Shown here piece after piece: positions 49,260-61,679 of a stretch of 64,000 nt of DNA. The stretch comes from Lycocorax pyrrhopterus obiensis (lineage: Eukaryota; Chordata; Aves; Passeriformes; Paradisaeidae), in NCBI GenBank assembly GCA_014706295.1, contig JACSVZ010000004.1, positions 6,931,465 through 6,995,464 on the forward strand. The letters are read 5' to 3'. Numbering within the stretch: position 1 is the first letter of the stretch; each line of letters opens with the position of its first letter. The notes beneath the pieces are model-generated. The model was not told where the DNA came from and did not search any database. It worked only from the letters and a program-made list of their open reading frames with translations. The translations under genes were made by a program, and so were the position numbers.

Positions 49260-51470
49260 GTGAATATGTAGGGAAGAAAAGGCGTAGGACACCTGGAGAG
49301 TGGCCGTGCCTCAGGAGGCCCGTGGGTGCCCCGGCCATCCAGCTGAAGGGCAGCAGTTCTCATGTCACGCTGCCAAGTGCCTACCGGAAAGGCAGGCAGT
49401 GCAGAAAGGAATCCTGTTAGGGAATAGGATGACGCCAAGCAGTTGTCTTTCTCTCTGTTTTTAATATGCCCTTACCACTGCGCTGGCATTTCAAGGAGCC
49501 TGTGCACCGCGCCTCGATGGAAAGCCCAACCTCGGCTGCTCCCGTGGGTCTGACAGGCTCATCCTAAAAAGCACGTGAGCAAGTCGGCGCCAGGGGCGGA
49601 GAAAAGCGCCTGATCCACGTAGTTTCACAGTTTACAAGAAACCTGGTGGAAAAGGCAGAGCTCAGCATCAGAAAGGTGCAACCCTGAGCTCATCACTGCG
49701 GAACGGGGGCCCCCGCGGTCCTTCACCAGGGTCGTGTTTGGCCAGTGGGACCCCCACAGACAGCCACTTATGCTGCCTTAACGATCCCATTAAACAAAGC
49801 ACAATTAGAGCTAACTTGGCCCTTTGTGATGTATTTGTCACCGGTCCCATCCCTCTTTAGGCTGTTGTAGCTGGCGACAGCTCGATTTACCACTTGAAGA
49901 GAGCTCTCGGGAAGTCATCTGCCAGGCTAACTGTGGGAGAATGGTATTTCAAAAGGACAGATGCAAAATCACTCTTTTTCCTCAACGTTCCTGCCGTGAA
50001 TAACTTGGAAAGGGCCACTTCAGTTGCAGGCTCCATGTCTCCTTCTGCCTCAGGGGTGTTTCAGAGGAGACAGCACAGGCTCTAGGTTAAAAATCTCGGT
50101 GAGCCGTCTGCCTGAACCTGCTGATTATTTAGTTTTGCCTTAGGACAGCGATTTTGGGACCTTCAAACGTGCCGGATAAGAGATGCCTACTTATTGTTTG
50201 GGGTTCTTTTTAATGTGAGGGACTCCTGTCCCAGAATCCTTGGGTCGTTTTAATCAGTCAGACTTGATTTACCCCTCGGCTCTGCGGGGCAGGCTGGCAC
50301 TAAAGCAACTCTTAATCTGTCCATCAGTTGCCAGGCAAAGTCTGGAGCAGGCAAAGAGAAGCAGCAAACAAAGTAACTTCAGAGCAAGTCTGAGGAAGGC
50401 ATCCGAGAAACTTCCATTTCCAGAGGACACGCAGGCAGGGCTGGCTGGCAAGTTGCGAGCGTGGCTCTGAGCTGGAGTGGATGGGTTCTGCTTTCTCACC
50501 TTCTGAAAAGATTTCTTCAGAGCGATGTGCAAGCGGTAATGAAGCTAAAGGAAACAAAACTGTGCTTTGGAAGTGCAGTCATAGATGTAACAAAGAATAA
50601 AGTATGGCGGTTTTGAACAATCCTCCTTAAAAAACAGCTACTCCCTGCGGGAAAGCATGAAAATGGCCCCACGGGAGCTAGAAAAGGCAGAAAAATGGGA
50701 AAATACTAACTACAGATTTGGGCGTTTATATGAAGGACCAAGACAAGATTGTAGGGAGTGCATGCCTGTCAAGGAAGTTGTGGGAAATCTCTCTGCAAGG
50801 GTAGTTGGTCAAACTGAGCAGAAGCTGGTGTAGGCATGTGATCTTATAAGGCTCCTCCTGCCCTATGAACAGAAAAAGCCAGAAAATTCTGCATATGTAA
50901 CCAGTGCCTGGGCAAATGGTGTGAGGGTTTTGGTTGTCGTTCAAAATCATGTTGTTAAGAACAAAATTACAAAAGCATCCACTTACACAAAGGGATGAAA
51001 TGATTTAATTGCTTATGCACTTCTGCTAGAAGTCAGATAATGAATGAGAGGAATTAGAATGGCTGATTTATGAGCATAAATTTTACTTGGTTAATATTAC
51101 TAGGAAAACTCACATGATCAGGACATAAACATGCATAAGCCAACTCAGTGAGCTCAGGTGTGCAAAAAAGAAAGGGTGCAGTGCACCATCCAAAAATCTC
51201 ATCACCTCTGCAAGTCTGTGCAAATAAGACATAAAAAGATTTCAGCTGAAAATAGCCAGTGGATCTATGTTCTTACAAACACACTGGAAGGAGTGAGCTA
51301 CTTGGTGCCTGCTACACCCCACCAAAACAGCATATAAAACAAGATGACCAGCTTCTTTAAAGACTTATTTATCATGTGTTGGTAAAAAAAGCTGTGTTAA
51401 CATATGGGACTTCAAGCTGAATGGCATATGCTGGTGTTCTCAGGCTACCAGCACTAAAAAGTCCTCAGAA
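49260..51470. other. Unique noncoding sequence, no gene recognised
   Basis: No supported gene. A modestly CpG-containing stretch lies at 49500-49620. The right part (from about 51100) may be the eroded 5' part of the CR1 relic that follows. Confidence 0.45.
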
Positions 51471-51479
51471 TTTCAAAAA

Positions 51480-53605
51480 TTACAGGCAGCCAATTTCTTA
51501 ACTCAACCCAGCTTGGGGTAGACTGCCTAATGACAGATCCAGAGGAACTGATCCCAGATGTTAAAAATTAATGGTTACTCAAATGCCAGTGATCATGACT
51601 TGATCGTATTTGTTGTCAACATATAGTCTCGACTCCAAAGCAATGTGTGTGTTTATGGGCATCCTAGCGTGTACATTCACATGGCTGCTGTTGGACAAAA
51701 ATCATTCTCACAATACTGAAATAATTATGAGCAATATCAGCTACAGAGGGGCCTTTTCGTGGTAATCAGAAAAGTGTTAAGAATACATTCGTAGATTTCA
51801 AAGGCCACAATTTCACAACCAAGAGACAAACTGACAGTATTTAAAAATTTCTCTCAGTTTAAAAGTAGACATAGAATGAAAACACATTTGTTTCAACACA
51901 AAGCACTAATGATATAAAGGAATACTGATAATAACAATTATAAACCAAAAGCTAATACTGTAGGAATTTGACAAAGGGAGGCAGAAAGGGATAAAAAAAT
52001 AAATCAATGAGGAAAGGATATCTGGGACTTTTAAAAGCATATTGAGAACAAAAATGTTGTCATCTGTTACTGGAGAAAAATAGTAAAAACGTAATAATAA
52101 TGAGGAAAACATGTAAGAATTCAATGAATACCTGTCTTCCATATTTGGGAAATAGATTTTTTTTATGCATATTGTCTCAAAACAATGAATCACACTCAAT
52201 CTCAGCAATGAGTGAAAGGACTTTAAAACAGCAGCTAGGAAAGGGAGAGATTTTGAAGGCAGTCAGTTGGAAAATGTGCAAAGAACGGTCATGGAAGCTC
52301 TCCACCCCACAGGGACACGATGGGATTTACAATACTCCAGAAGACCAAAGCAAAGTAACATTTCTCCAAAATGTAAAACAAACAGATGGGGTCCCTCCAG
52401 GTACTGTGAGGACTGTCATTCTAATCTTGGGTAAGGTAATGGGCAGCTAATCCAAAAATTATATCTTACAATGCAAAAGGAGTAAATACAAATACCTTCC
52501 AGTGGTGTGGGTTTACAGGAAATAGATTTTAATTGGGATTTTTTTTTTTTTTACTGAGAGCAGAGACCAGCTTGATAAGGGTGATAATGCTGGTATGCTG
52601 CACTTAGATTTTTGCAAAGCATGCGATCAGATTCTCCATACTGTTTTGACTCAGTAGGTAGGATGATATAATCTAAACAAGGCACAAATTAAAATGGATT
52701 AAAACTGGCACCTTAGATTGAAAAATGTAGCTGTGAATAGAAGTCTGAAAATTGAATAGGAATAGTTTTAACTGGGCCAGCAGCACCAGTCCTCAGTCTC
52801 ATGCTATTTAACATATTAAATCAATGATTGAAAAAACCCTGGAATAAAATCATTATTAATAAAGTCTGCAGGTGACAGGGAGACTGCAGGAGAGCTCGAT
52901 CAAAGAGCACACAAAGCACTCTGAATCACTTGGCAAACTGTAAACTGAACAATATCCACCCAGACAAAACACTTTCATCCAGCCAGGAGCCAAGAGGGGA
53001 CCCACCACCTCTACCCCAAACTACACCAAAGTCGTGGTTATATCAGCTGATCACGAAATCTCCATTCACAGCCACAAAGCCCAGTGCAGACTCAGGAACA
53101 CGAGAGGAGTTTCAAGGAAGAATAGAGACGTTATCCTGCTTGCGCCTTTGGCAAAGGTGCAACTGCTACAGGAATACAGAGACAGCCCCGGAGGCAAAAG
53201 TTCAAGCAGGAAATTGGTTAATTGTGAAGGATTCAAAGAGGAACAAGAATGGGGAAAGCACTAGAAAACATGCCTTATCATGAACAACTCACAGCCCTCT
53301 GTCCCTTCAGCTTATCAAAGGAAAGGTGACGGAGGGCCTCGATCACAGTTTATGGTGGCACAGGTCACAAAAAATAAATACAATGGGACACTTCCTTCTG
53401 AGAGACAAAGTTGTCAGAAGACCCAATGCTGGAAGCTGAAGCCAGAGAAAGCACAGCTTGGGTGGAGAGTTAATTTATCACTGACACTATTTACTGAAGG
53501 GATTGTGGTGCGTTTTACAGCACAGGAAGACTCAAATACTGCCATTGGTTTGCATTTTAAAAGATACAAAGTACTTGAAATGGGATAAATGCACTCAAAG
53601 GCTTC
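51480..53605 (+). mobile_element. Long CR1-type LINE relic: endonuclease C-terminus, RT, 3' UTR
   Basis: Three landmarks in the right order define a decayed CR1-type ORF2 in plus orientation. (1) The endonuclease C-terminal 'SDH' motif: codons for NASDHDLIVF at about 51582-51611. (2) RT motif A: codons for LDFCKACD at 52604-52627, where LDF-KAFD is usual. (3) RT motif C: codons for KSAGDR at about 52862-52879 in place of KFADDT. The 3' part then follows: 'TTGGCAAACTGTAAACTGA' near 52930, 'GCACTAGAAAACATGCC' near 53258, 'CTTCAGCTTATCAAAGGAAA' near 53304 and 'CACAGTTTATGG' near 53345, ending in 'GGTTTGCATTTTAAAAGATA' near 53547. A T14-type run (52540-52553) interrupts the linker before the RT. 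Frames are broken throughout; the 100-117-codon frames here are fragments. Confidence 0.75.
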
Positions 53606-54785
53606 TGACATGTTTCTCTCCCTTTTCCATGGTCGATGATTCATATCTCCTAACTTTTTTTCTGGAGTCTTCCCCATGTTTCACACATAATATTTGCCAG
53701 AATATTTAGCTCCTCCTTCTCTATTTTCCTTACCACCTTCTCACCTAAAAGCTGCAAAACATATTTATTTGGTTGCTGCCATGTAGACTACCATGTATTT
53801 CACGTGCCTGCAGCACTAATGTTCAGAGACAGATTTCACTTATTTCTGTTCATCAGAATAAATGGTGAGAAATGGCTAATTTGCTACATCACAACATTTT
53901 AGGAGGTGAAGATGACGGAAAAAAATCTACCAGCTGTCTGGAAAGTTAGGGTATAAATCCAGTCTTCTAATTATTAAAGGGGCATGTTTAAACACAAGTG
54001 CTTAAATTCAAGCATGTGGATATATTTTAGCAAGATCCAGGAGTACAGAATTGGGCAGGGTAGGGTTGCCACTCTTAATTACAACAAGCCATAATTTCCC
54101 AATCCAAATTTTTTTTAAAAAAAACAGCTAATACCTATTTTGCATGCATGTAACAAAACAGTCTTTTGCAGCTATCTTCCGGAAAACGGAAAATAATCCT
54201 TTTTCCCCTTTTCCCCACGTTCCGTTGATATCTTGTGCCAGACTCAAAGTGACAGAATTTGTCAGCTACCAACTGGAGATGCTACCAGTTTCCAAATCAG
54301 GCATTACGTGGGCCAACCAGTGGTCTGAAACCTACTGTAAACAGCCCCCAAGCAAGGAGCCAATATGGTAATTTGGGGAAGTGATTTAATGTATTGGCTT
54401 CCAGTAGCAAGTCAGACCCCAGGCAAGGAAACACACTTAGAGGGAATTCAGCGTGACACCGAAATCAGGATGGTCTAGAGCAGTTTCCTCTCTGGGGAAG
54501 GAAAACCAGCAGCACAGAAGTGTCACTTCAAGCTTGAACAAGTTTCTACCAGCAGAACTTGTCAGGACACTGTCAGGCAGGAGCTGACAGCCATAAATCA
54601 GTGCAGCTCCAAAAGGAACTGCCAAGCACATGAGCTTTATAGGGAGAGGGTCTCCCAGTGACAACAGCCATCTAATGCTCCCTTACCCTAATAACTGCAT
54701 AATGAAAATAAATCTGAGCAAGTGCTCAGGAATGCCCTTTTCTCCTGTGTTGTTACACTGGAGCTGGAGTAATGCCAGGGTTGGG
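53606..54785. other. Unique noncoding sequence
   Basis: No supported gene. A perfect T8A8 tract lies at 54109-54124. Confidence 0.5.
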
Positions 54786-54790
54786 GTTTT

Positions 54791-54814
54791 GTTGTTGTTG
54801 TTGTTGTTGTTGTT
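54791..54814 (+). repeat. (GTT)8 microsatellite
   Basis: Eight consecutive GTT units. Confidence 0.9.
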
Positions 54815-55914
54815 CTGAAAAGGTTTTGCTCTGCAACCAATTTTGTTTCGTTAAAACAAACAGAGAGGCACTAGCTATTGATCTGCCTATTAAATAGTCC
54901 TGGTAAACATTTTGACTAGCTGTGCAAACTTAATACAGGTGTTCGTTCTGCGCAGATCGCTCCCGACAGCTGACACAGGGAGCTGATGCGTGTCCGTGGC
55001 AGGGGAGGGCGGCAGTACAGGAGGAGAGCGAGCTGCAAAAATAAGTAGCTTTCTGGCAAGTAAGTGCTGTGCAAATACAACACCTGTGCTCAGGTGTGCG
55101 TGGATGTCTTGTGTGAGGGAAGGGGGAGATTTCTAAGTCTGGAAATTTGTGTTAAGCAGAAGGAAACTCCCTCAGTGGGCATTCACCTACAGCTGCCCTG
55201 GTGAAAGGGGCTCTGTACACTGGACTGAATCTGGCAGGGCTCTGTCCAGCAGAAATTCAATTTCTGGAGGTGCCAAGAAGTGGGGAATCTGCAGGATTCC
55301 ACAGTCCGGCAACAAAAGAGGCTAAACCTGATTCACAAGATAAAATAAAATAACATAAGAAATAAAAAAGGGCCCCTCTGTTTCCTCCCAAAGGTCATCA
55401 CAAAGGTCTCTGTGGCAAACTACCACCTCTCCAAAGTCCCTACATCCATCCGAAGTTGCCTCTTACCTGGGAAACACTGTTGGAGCTGAACTGATCAGTT
55501 TCGGTGAAAAAAAGCGAAACTTGCTGATTTGGTTTGGAATGTCTCACTCCTCAGCACATCATCTGCAGCCAGACCTGCCTGAAGAAGCTACCTCACTTCA
55601 CCGCCACAGCTTTACTGCAGCTTGGGGTGGGGGGCCATGGCACCAGCCCTGAGGGTCGCTTCTCCCAGGATCCACTCTTTTCCTGCATGGCTCGTCAGAT
55701 AACTGGGATGGACAATCTCCCATCCACAAAGCCACCTCTGGCCATACTGGATGTGGGTGTCCAGGTGTCAGCCATGGTGTGAGGAGCGGCCAAGTTCTCC
55801 TGTTCTGGGCACGACCAGCTCCTGCCAATTCCAAGGGCGGCATTGCCGGGCACAGCCAGACCCCTCGTCAAGCCGGGAGCACCTCAGGGGAGCAGGGTCT
55901 TAGAGGGCAAAATG
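54815..55914. other. Unique noncoding sequence
   Basis: No supported gene. Open frames near 55534-55843 on both strands show no family resemblance. Confidence 0.5.
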
Positions 55915-57245
55915 CACCTGGCAGTGGGGCATGAGGGGAAAAAACATGAGGGGAAAGGTGTGAGGGGAGAAAAGGATGAGGGGAAAAAGCTAGAGGGGAA
56001 AAAGAAGAGGGGGAAAAGTGAGAAGGGGGAAAAGTGCAAGGGGAAAGTGTGAGAGCAAAAAGTGCAAGGGGTAGAAAGCATGAGGGGAAAAACATGAGTG
56101 GGAAATAACATGAGTGGGGAAAAAGTGTGAGGGGGAAAAAAGCGTGAGGCAAAAGTACAAGCGGGAAAAGCGCGAGTGGGGAAAAAGCACGAGGACAAAA
56201 AGAACAATGGGTAGAAAACGTGAGGGGAAAAGTGCGAGCAGGAAAGCGTGAGGGGGGAAGAGCGTGATGGGGGAAAGCGTGAGGGGAGAAGTGTGAAGAG
56301 GAAAAACTGCAAGAGGAAAAGTACAAGGGCAAAAAGTACGAGTGAGGAAAAAGCATGAGGGAGAAAAAGTGAGAGCGGGAAAAAGTGCAAGCAGGAAAGT
56401 ATGAGGGGAGAAGTGCGAGGGGAAAAGTGAGAGCAGAAAAAAGTGTGAGGGAGAAAAAGTGAGAGCGGGAAAAAGTGTGAGGGAGAAAAAGTGCGAGGGA
56501 GAAAAAGTGTGAGGGAGAAAAAGTGCAAGGGAGAAAAAGTGAGAGCGGGAAAAAGTGCGGGAAAGTATGAGGGAAAAGTGCAAGCGGGAAAAAGTGTGAG
56601 GGGGAAAAGTCAAGCGGGAAAGCGTGAGGGGGAAAAAGTGTGAGCGGGAAAAATTGCAAGCGGGAAGGTATGAGGGGAAAAGTGCGATGGGAAAAGTGCA
56701 AGCGGAAAAAAGTGTGAGGGAGAAAAAGTGAGAGCGGGAAAAAGTATGAGGGGGAAAAGTCGAGCGGGAAAACGTGAGGGGGAAAAAGTGTGAGGGGAGA
56801 AGCGTGAAGAGGAAAAACTGCGAGGGGAAAAGTATGAGGGCAAAAAGTGCAAGCGGGAAAAAGTGTGAGGGAGAAAAAGTGAGAGCGGGAAAAATTGTGA
56901 GCGGGAAAGTGTGAGGGGAAAAGAGTGAGCGGGAAAAGTGTGAGCAGGAAAAAGTGTGAGGGAGAAAAAGTGAGAGCAGGAAAAAGTGTGAGCGGGAAAG
57001 TGTGAGGGGAAAAGAGTGAGTGGGAAAAAGCGTGAGGGGAAAAAACCCGAGGGGAAAAAAGTGCAAGGGGGAAAGTGCAAGTGGGAAAGAGTGTGAGGGG
57101 GAAAGAGTGCAAAGGGAGAAAAAGTGAGAGGGGGAAAGGGTGCGGGGAAAAAAGCATGAAGGGAAAAGTGTGACAGGAAAAAGTGTGAGGGGGGAAAGTA
57201 TGACGGGAAAATGTGCAAGGGGGAAAAGTGTGGGGGGGGGGGAAG
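55915..57245 (+). repeat. Purine-rich minisatellite, 14-18-bp units
   Basis: About 1.3 kb of tandem units on the theme AGCGGGAAAAAGTGTG / AGGGAGAAAAAGTGAG. Neighbouring units vary from 14 to 18 bp, mainly by the number of A residues and the AG(C/G)GG part. The plus strand is nearly all purine apart from the GTGT/GTGC parts. A segment at 56281-56412 reappears co-linearly at 56792-56923, an offset of about 511 bp, so there is a higher-order repeat above the basic unit. The array starts irregularly (55925-56050) and ends in an 11-base G run (57232-57242). Because the minus strand is C/T-rich and lacks stop codons, all three minus frames stay open for long stretches (490 codons at 55868-57340; 358, 225 and 214 codons in others). 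Unit length is not a multiple of three, so these are not a protein. Confidence 0.95.
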
Positions 57246-60200
57246 TGTGAGTGCCTCCATGAGCCCCGTCTCATAAAGGCAAGACAAGACAAGACCACTG
57301 GGTTGCCCAAGATCCTCTCACCTCTTGAAAGGATCAACATCTCCAGGATCTGGAGACTACCTGCCAGTATATTAGACCAGGATTTGGGAAAGGAAAGTCC
57401 AATCTGCTGTACCTCTTAGGCTAGGGTTCAGCACCTTTCCCAAAGAAACCTGGCGCTGGTCTCTTTGGGCTAATCAGATCACCAGCAAGCACCACTAAGA
57501 AATTTAAACAAGGAATAACAAATAGGAAGTGATGAAAACTAATCACTTGAAAAGTAACTTTCCAGGCGCACGTTCTTGCTAAGAGTCGTAACATTTTCTG
57601 AACATACAAATATTTGCGCAAATAACCAAAGATTACCTCAAATAGCAGAGTGGTTAAAATAGCCTTGCAAAGAAGCAAAGAGCAAAGCCCTACTCATTCA
57701 TGAATATATTTATGCATTTGTTTATTACTATGCAGCCAGCTTTAAACCCTTCCCAGCAGGGGAGAGGTTCTATACCTTATGCTTATGGGCTTCATAATGC
57801 TTCCAGTGGGGATGGAAAAACTTCAAAAAAGGTTTGGCATTCAGATCCAGTTTCTCTGCTTATCTGCTGCTAATCCAAACTCTCCCAACATATCAAAAAC
57901 GTTGAACCGGGCAGGAAACCACATGAGAACAGGTTTTCCTACAGGATTTCTGGCATTTCTACATTAGATTCCAGATGGAAACACCCATGAGAACAGCTTC
58001 TATCCTGGTATTTTTGGCACATTCAGTTCCAATTCTATCCGGAAACCTGAACTGGGAAGGGAAAGGGAAAAAAAAAAGAAAAAACCTCCACACAAACCAA
58101 AAAGCATCAAACGTTTGTCTCAGTATTTCAGAACCTGCAGAAAAGTATATCATTTGAGGTGGATTTTAATATTAAGAAGGAGGAAGCAATGCTTTTGGTT
58201 TTGTCTTCAGTATTTTGTCTTTCCTTATTCCCAGTTTCACACATCCCCAAAAACAAATACCAGAGGGCTCAGCTACCAAAACTAGAAATGACCATCCACC
58301 TGAAAATAAGCATGGATGCTACCCCCAAAAGGATTTGGGCTTCACACAAATGACTTTGCTCCTTTCTATGCACGAGTGAATATCAGATAGCTAAAAATAA
58401 AGGCATTCATCGGAACTTCTGAAAAAAAGGATTTCAAAGGGGTTATGGATAACTACAGCCAAAGTCAGGCTTTTTGCCCGTCAAAAATGAATGAATTAAA
58501 TGTAGTAAATGAATTCACCACATTTCCCGCAGTCCATTTTTTGCTCATTTACCCAGCTTCGCCACTCCCTCTAGATTGGCAGATGCTTCCATAGGTAATA
58601 ACTTCAGCAATAATGACTTTGAGCAGAACCTTTCCAAAGTTATATTTGGCCCTGCTCAGTGATTTCTGTTACGGGGGCGGGGTTATTTAGTATCAGCCTT
58701 TTTCTGATTTTTTTACTGTCATTGAAAGCATCTGCATTTTGTTCTCAATACTGTCTGATGCCTTCTCTCTGACCTCCCAGCCCTGCCTCTTGCTTCATGA
58801 TTTTCTGCTGCCACACTGGGGGAAAACAGAAAGAATGGCCAAGACTGAGACATCAGTAAGCTCATTAGCAGCTCACCTCAATACCTTAACCCTTTTGGGA
58901 TTTTAAGATGAATGCTACATAAATCTATATCAAATGAACTCAAAAAAAAAAACAAACCCAAAACCAAAAAAAATTTCCCTTCTGCTTTGGCTCAAATAGC
59001 CCATTTTGAGCTGTGCCTACCAGTCTTAAAACCCCCAAATGATCCAAAATCTCTTTTCCTAAAGCCCCATGGATACATGTTCACGTACTGCCAAATTCTG
59101 CCCCCTTTGTACCCGACTCATGCTGTTGAAGGTGGGACTCTTCAGTAAGGAAGAAGGACACAACACCAGGCCTTCCCTTCTTGCTCCCCAGCCATTGACT
59201 GCTGTGTGCTGGGAATGGTACCTTTGACCCCTCTTGAAGTGCAGAGGATTTGCTTGTGTTTATACTTTTTAAGTTGTTTTTTTTCCCCTGAAGAAATGCT
59301 GCCGCATCTACTCACGTGTACATCAGTTCCCTCTACTGGCAGCATTAATTAAGCTATTTCTTTAATTCACCAGGTAGATCGAGGGTTTGGAAAGCACGAT
59401 GTGCTCCGCTGGGTGGGAATGTATGGGGCTGTTACCTGCAGGGTGTTATGCTCTCGCTTGTCGTAGCAGAAACTTTAATACACTGGTTCTTTCCACTGTA
59501 CTAGTTCTCCTCTCCAGGTTTTTAAAACTCACTTTCCATGCTATGGTCCAGGGCAGCTACTTAACATTATCTTAGCATATTTCAGTCCTTAACTGTGGCA
59601 GTAAGTGGGAAACTGAGGAGCAATGACTCCTGAAGCAGCTCAGGCAAACGTATGGTTCATCAGTCCCTGAGCTCTCCATGTTGTGGCTGGGGTAAGCATC
59701 CAGCCTCTCCTCGACCAGGGCAGCCCCTCCTAAGGGTCCAGAGGGTCCATCAGGCTCCTTTTACTCCTTCATGTACCCAGAGGCTACTCTAAAGCAATGC
59801 TGGTTCAAAACATGCTTAAAGTCACTTGGCCAATCTTCTACCTTTTCATTTTATTTTTTTTTCTCTAGTTAAATAGATTGATTTTGTCCTGCCACAGGTA
59901 AGGTTTTCCTCCTGAGGTATCAGGCCAGAGGAGAAAGTCATTCAGTCTGTTTGGGTGCTTGAGGAAACACAGAATGAAAGAGAATCACTTGTCATTTAAA
60001 AATCAAAACAAAAGCCCGGCAAGAACATCTGCCCTAAAGAGAACAAGATACAAGATTTCCCCTTTGGACCCAAGCTGTCAGTATTTAGCAAAACCAGCAA
60101 AAGTCTTTCAATTTTCTAAGCAAATGGTGAGTAGTGCTATTTCATAGCTCTCTACAGCTGTTCCAGAAGTTTCCATAGGTATGTTTTGGTTTAAAAATTG

Positions 60201-61675
60201 CGGCTTAAGACCTCTATTTAGGACCAAACCAAATAAACTTGCATGGGTATAGCAACCAATAATGGCATTCCTGGGAATGGAGCTTTTCTAGTGTAAGTAG
60301 AAGAGGAAAGACCACATAGAAATTGGTAGGAAAAATAACAACAGCCTCTATACCCCTGAATTTGCATATGCAAATGTAAGGGCATAAAGTTATAGACCTA
60401 TTCAGCACCTCAGTATAAATATGCTTCTCACTCCTACCTAGCATGGCTGAGATGCTTTCAAAGTACACAGTTTCTTTCTTGGAATTTTCAAAATGTGTCC
60501 TTATTTTGGATTTTCTTTTATTTCTTTTTTTTTTTTAATCTAGGTTGTATTTCTAAAAGGGATAGTACAAAAATGTTGTATTCTGATTAAATGCATTACA
60601 GGACCCACAGTCATATTTAGAGGAGAAAAAAGCATTCTTCCTCATGCTGCTGCACGAGTTCTTGTTTGGGGAATAAAATTGTTTATTTCTGATTCTTCCA
60701 GGAGCTTTTGCAGACTGATCAAGTGTCAAGACATGGTAGTTGACTCAAAGGTAACATAGATATTGCCTCACAATATCTTTAGGACCTGAATCAAATCTTG
60801 AGAGACTTTGAAACTATGGGAGGATAATGAAAATACATTTCTTTCTTTGTATTATCCTTCATAATGGGAAGCTTTACATTTCTTTTCTAGCAACTATGAT
60901 GCACACTGTTCTATCAAGGCATTTTTAGGGACCATTTACCTGAATACAATTTATGTGGAAGGTGTCTGAGAGCCAACCTGGATTTATGCTTCCTGGTCCT
61001 TGTAATAATAGATTTCTTTTTTTTCTTTTTCTCCCCATCAAAATAAATGTCAGAAAGTTCTTTGATTGTTCAATAAGGGAGAAAAACATCCCTTTTCAAA
61101 TGAAAGAAACGGTTATGGGCAACGTTTTGGTGTTGCTGGAAGCTCTGTGGAGACCTCCGGCCCCAGGAACAACGCACACAAGGACACACTTTCCTCCAAG
61201 GTTTGTCCAAGCTCCTGTCCCTGTAGCAAGGAGGGCTCAAACCCTTCCTGGGCTTTGGGTTGCCCACCGTGTTGGCCACTGAACTGGGGGAAGTCCTTGA
61301 GGCAACAGAGCACTCTTTGCGAGGTGTGTAGAGACCCTTCCACAAATGCAGGTTTAGGGAAGAAAGTCCTTGCCTTTAAAAATGTTGGCTTGGAGCAATT
61401 CGCCTAAATCCTTCTTTCCCCTGGCATTTCTTGGACTCTGAAAATCCTAATGCAGCCCAGCTCTTCAGAAGTGCCGCGCTGGGATTTTTGTACACACACC
61501 CAGGCCCATCTGGATTCCCGCACAGGCCAGGTATGTGGAATAAATAGCCCAAATTCAGCGTATCCGGGGCACTATCAGATTCTCTCCTGTATTCATGCAC
61601 ACAGGTACATACACACATAAAGCTCTGAAAAATTCTCCCAAGAAAAAATAAGTATTTTAAGATAATGGACTTCCC
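57246..61675. other. Unique noncoding sequence, no gene recognised
   Basis: No supported gene or mobile element. A/C-rich short tracts lie near 58068-58085 and 58941-58973, and a T run near 60526-60537. A GIY-YIG endonuclease part of the neighbouring Penelope-like relic was looked for on the minus strand of 60950-61675 and not seen. Confidence 0.5.
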
Positions 61676-61679
61676 AAAC

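Noticed and set aside
55915..57245. CRISPR-like or telomeric repeat array
   Set aside because: Units are contiguous without spacers and do not contain the telomeric hexamer; it is a minisatellite.
55868..57340. 490-codon open frame on the minus strand as a protein-coding gene
   Set aside because: It is the translation of a C/T-rich tandem repeat, all three frames are open, and unit length varies and is not a multiple of three.
60950..61675. GIY-YIG endonuclease domain of the Penelope-like relic
   Set aside because: No GIY-YIG-type box could be found in minus-strand frames of this interval.
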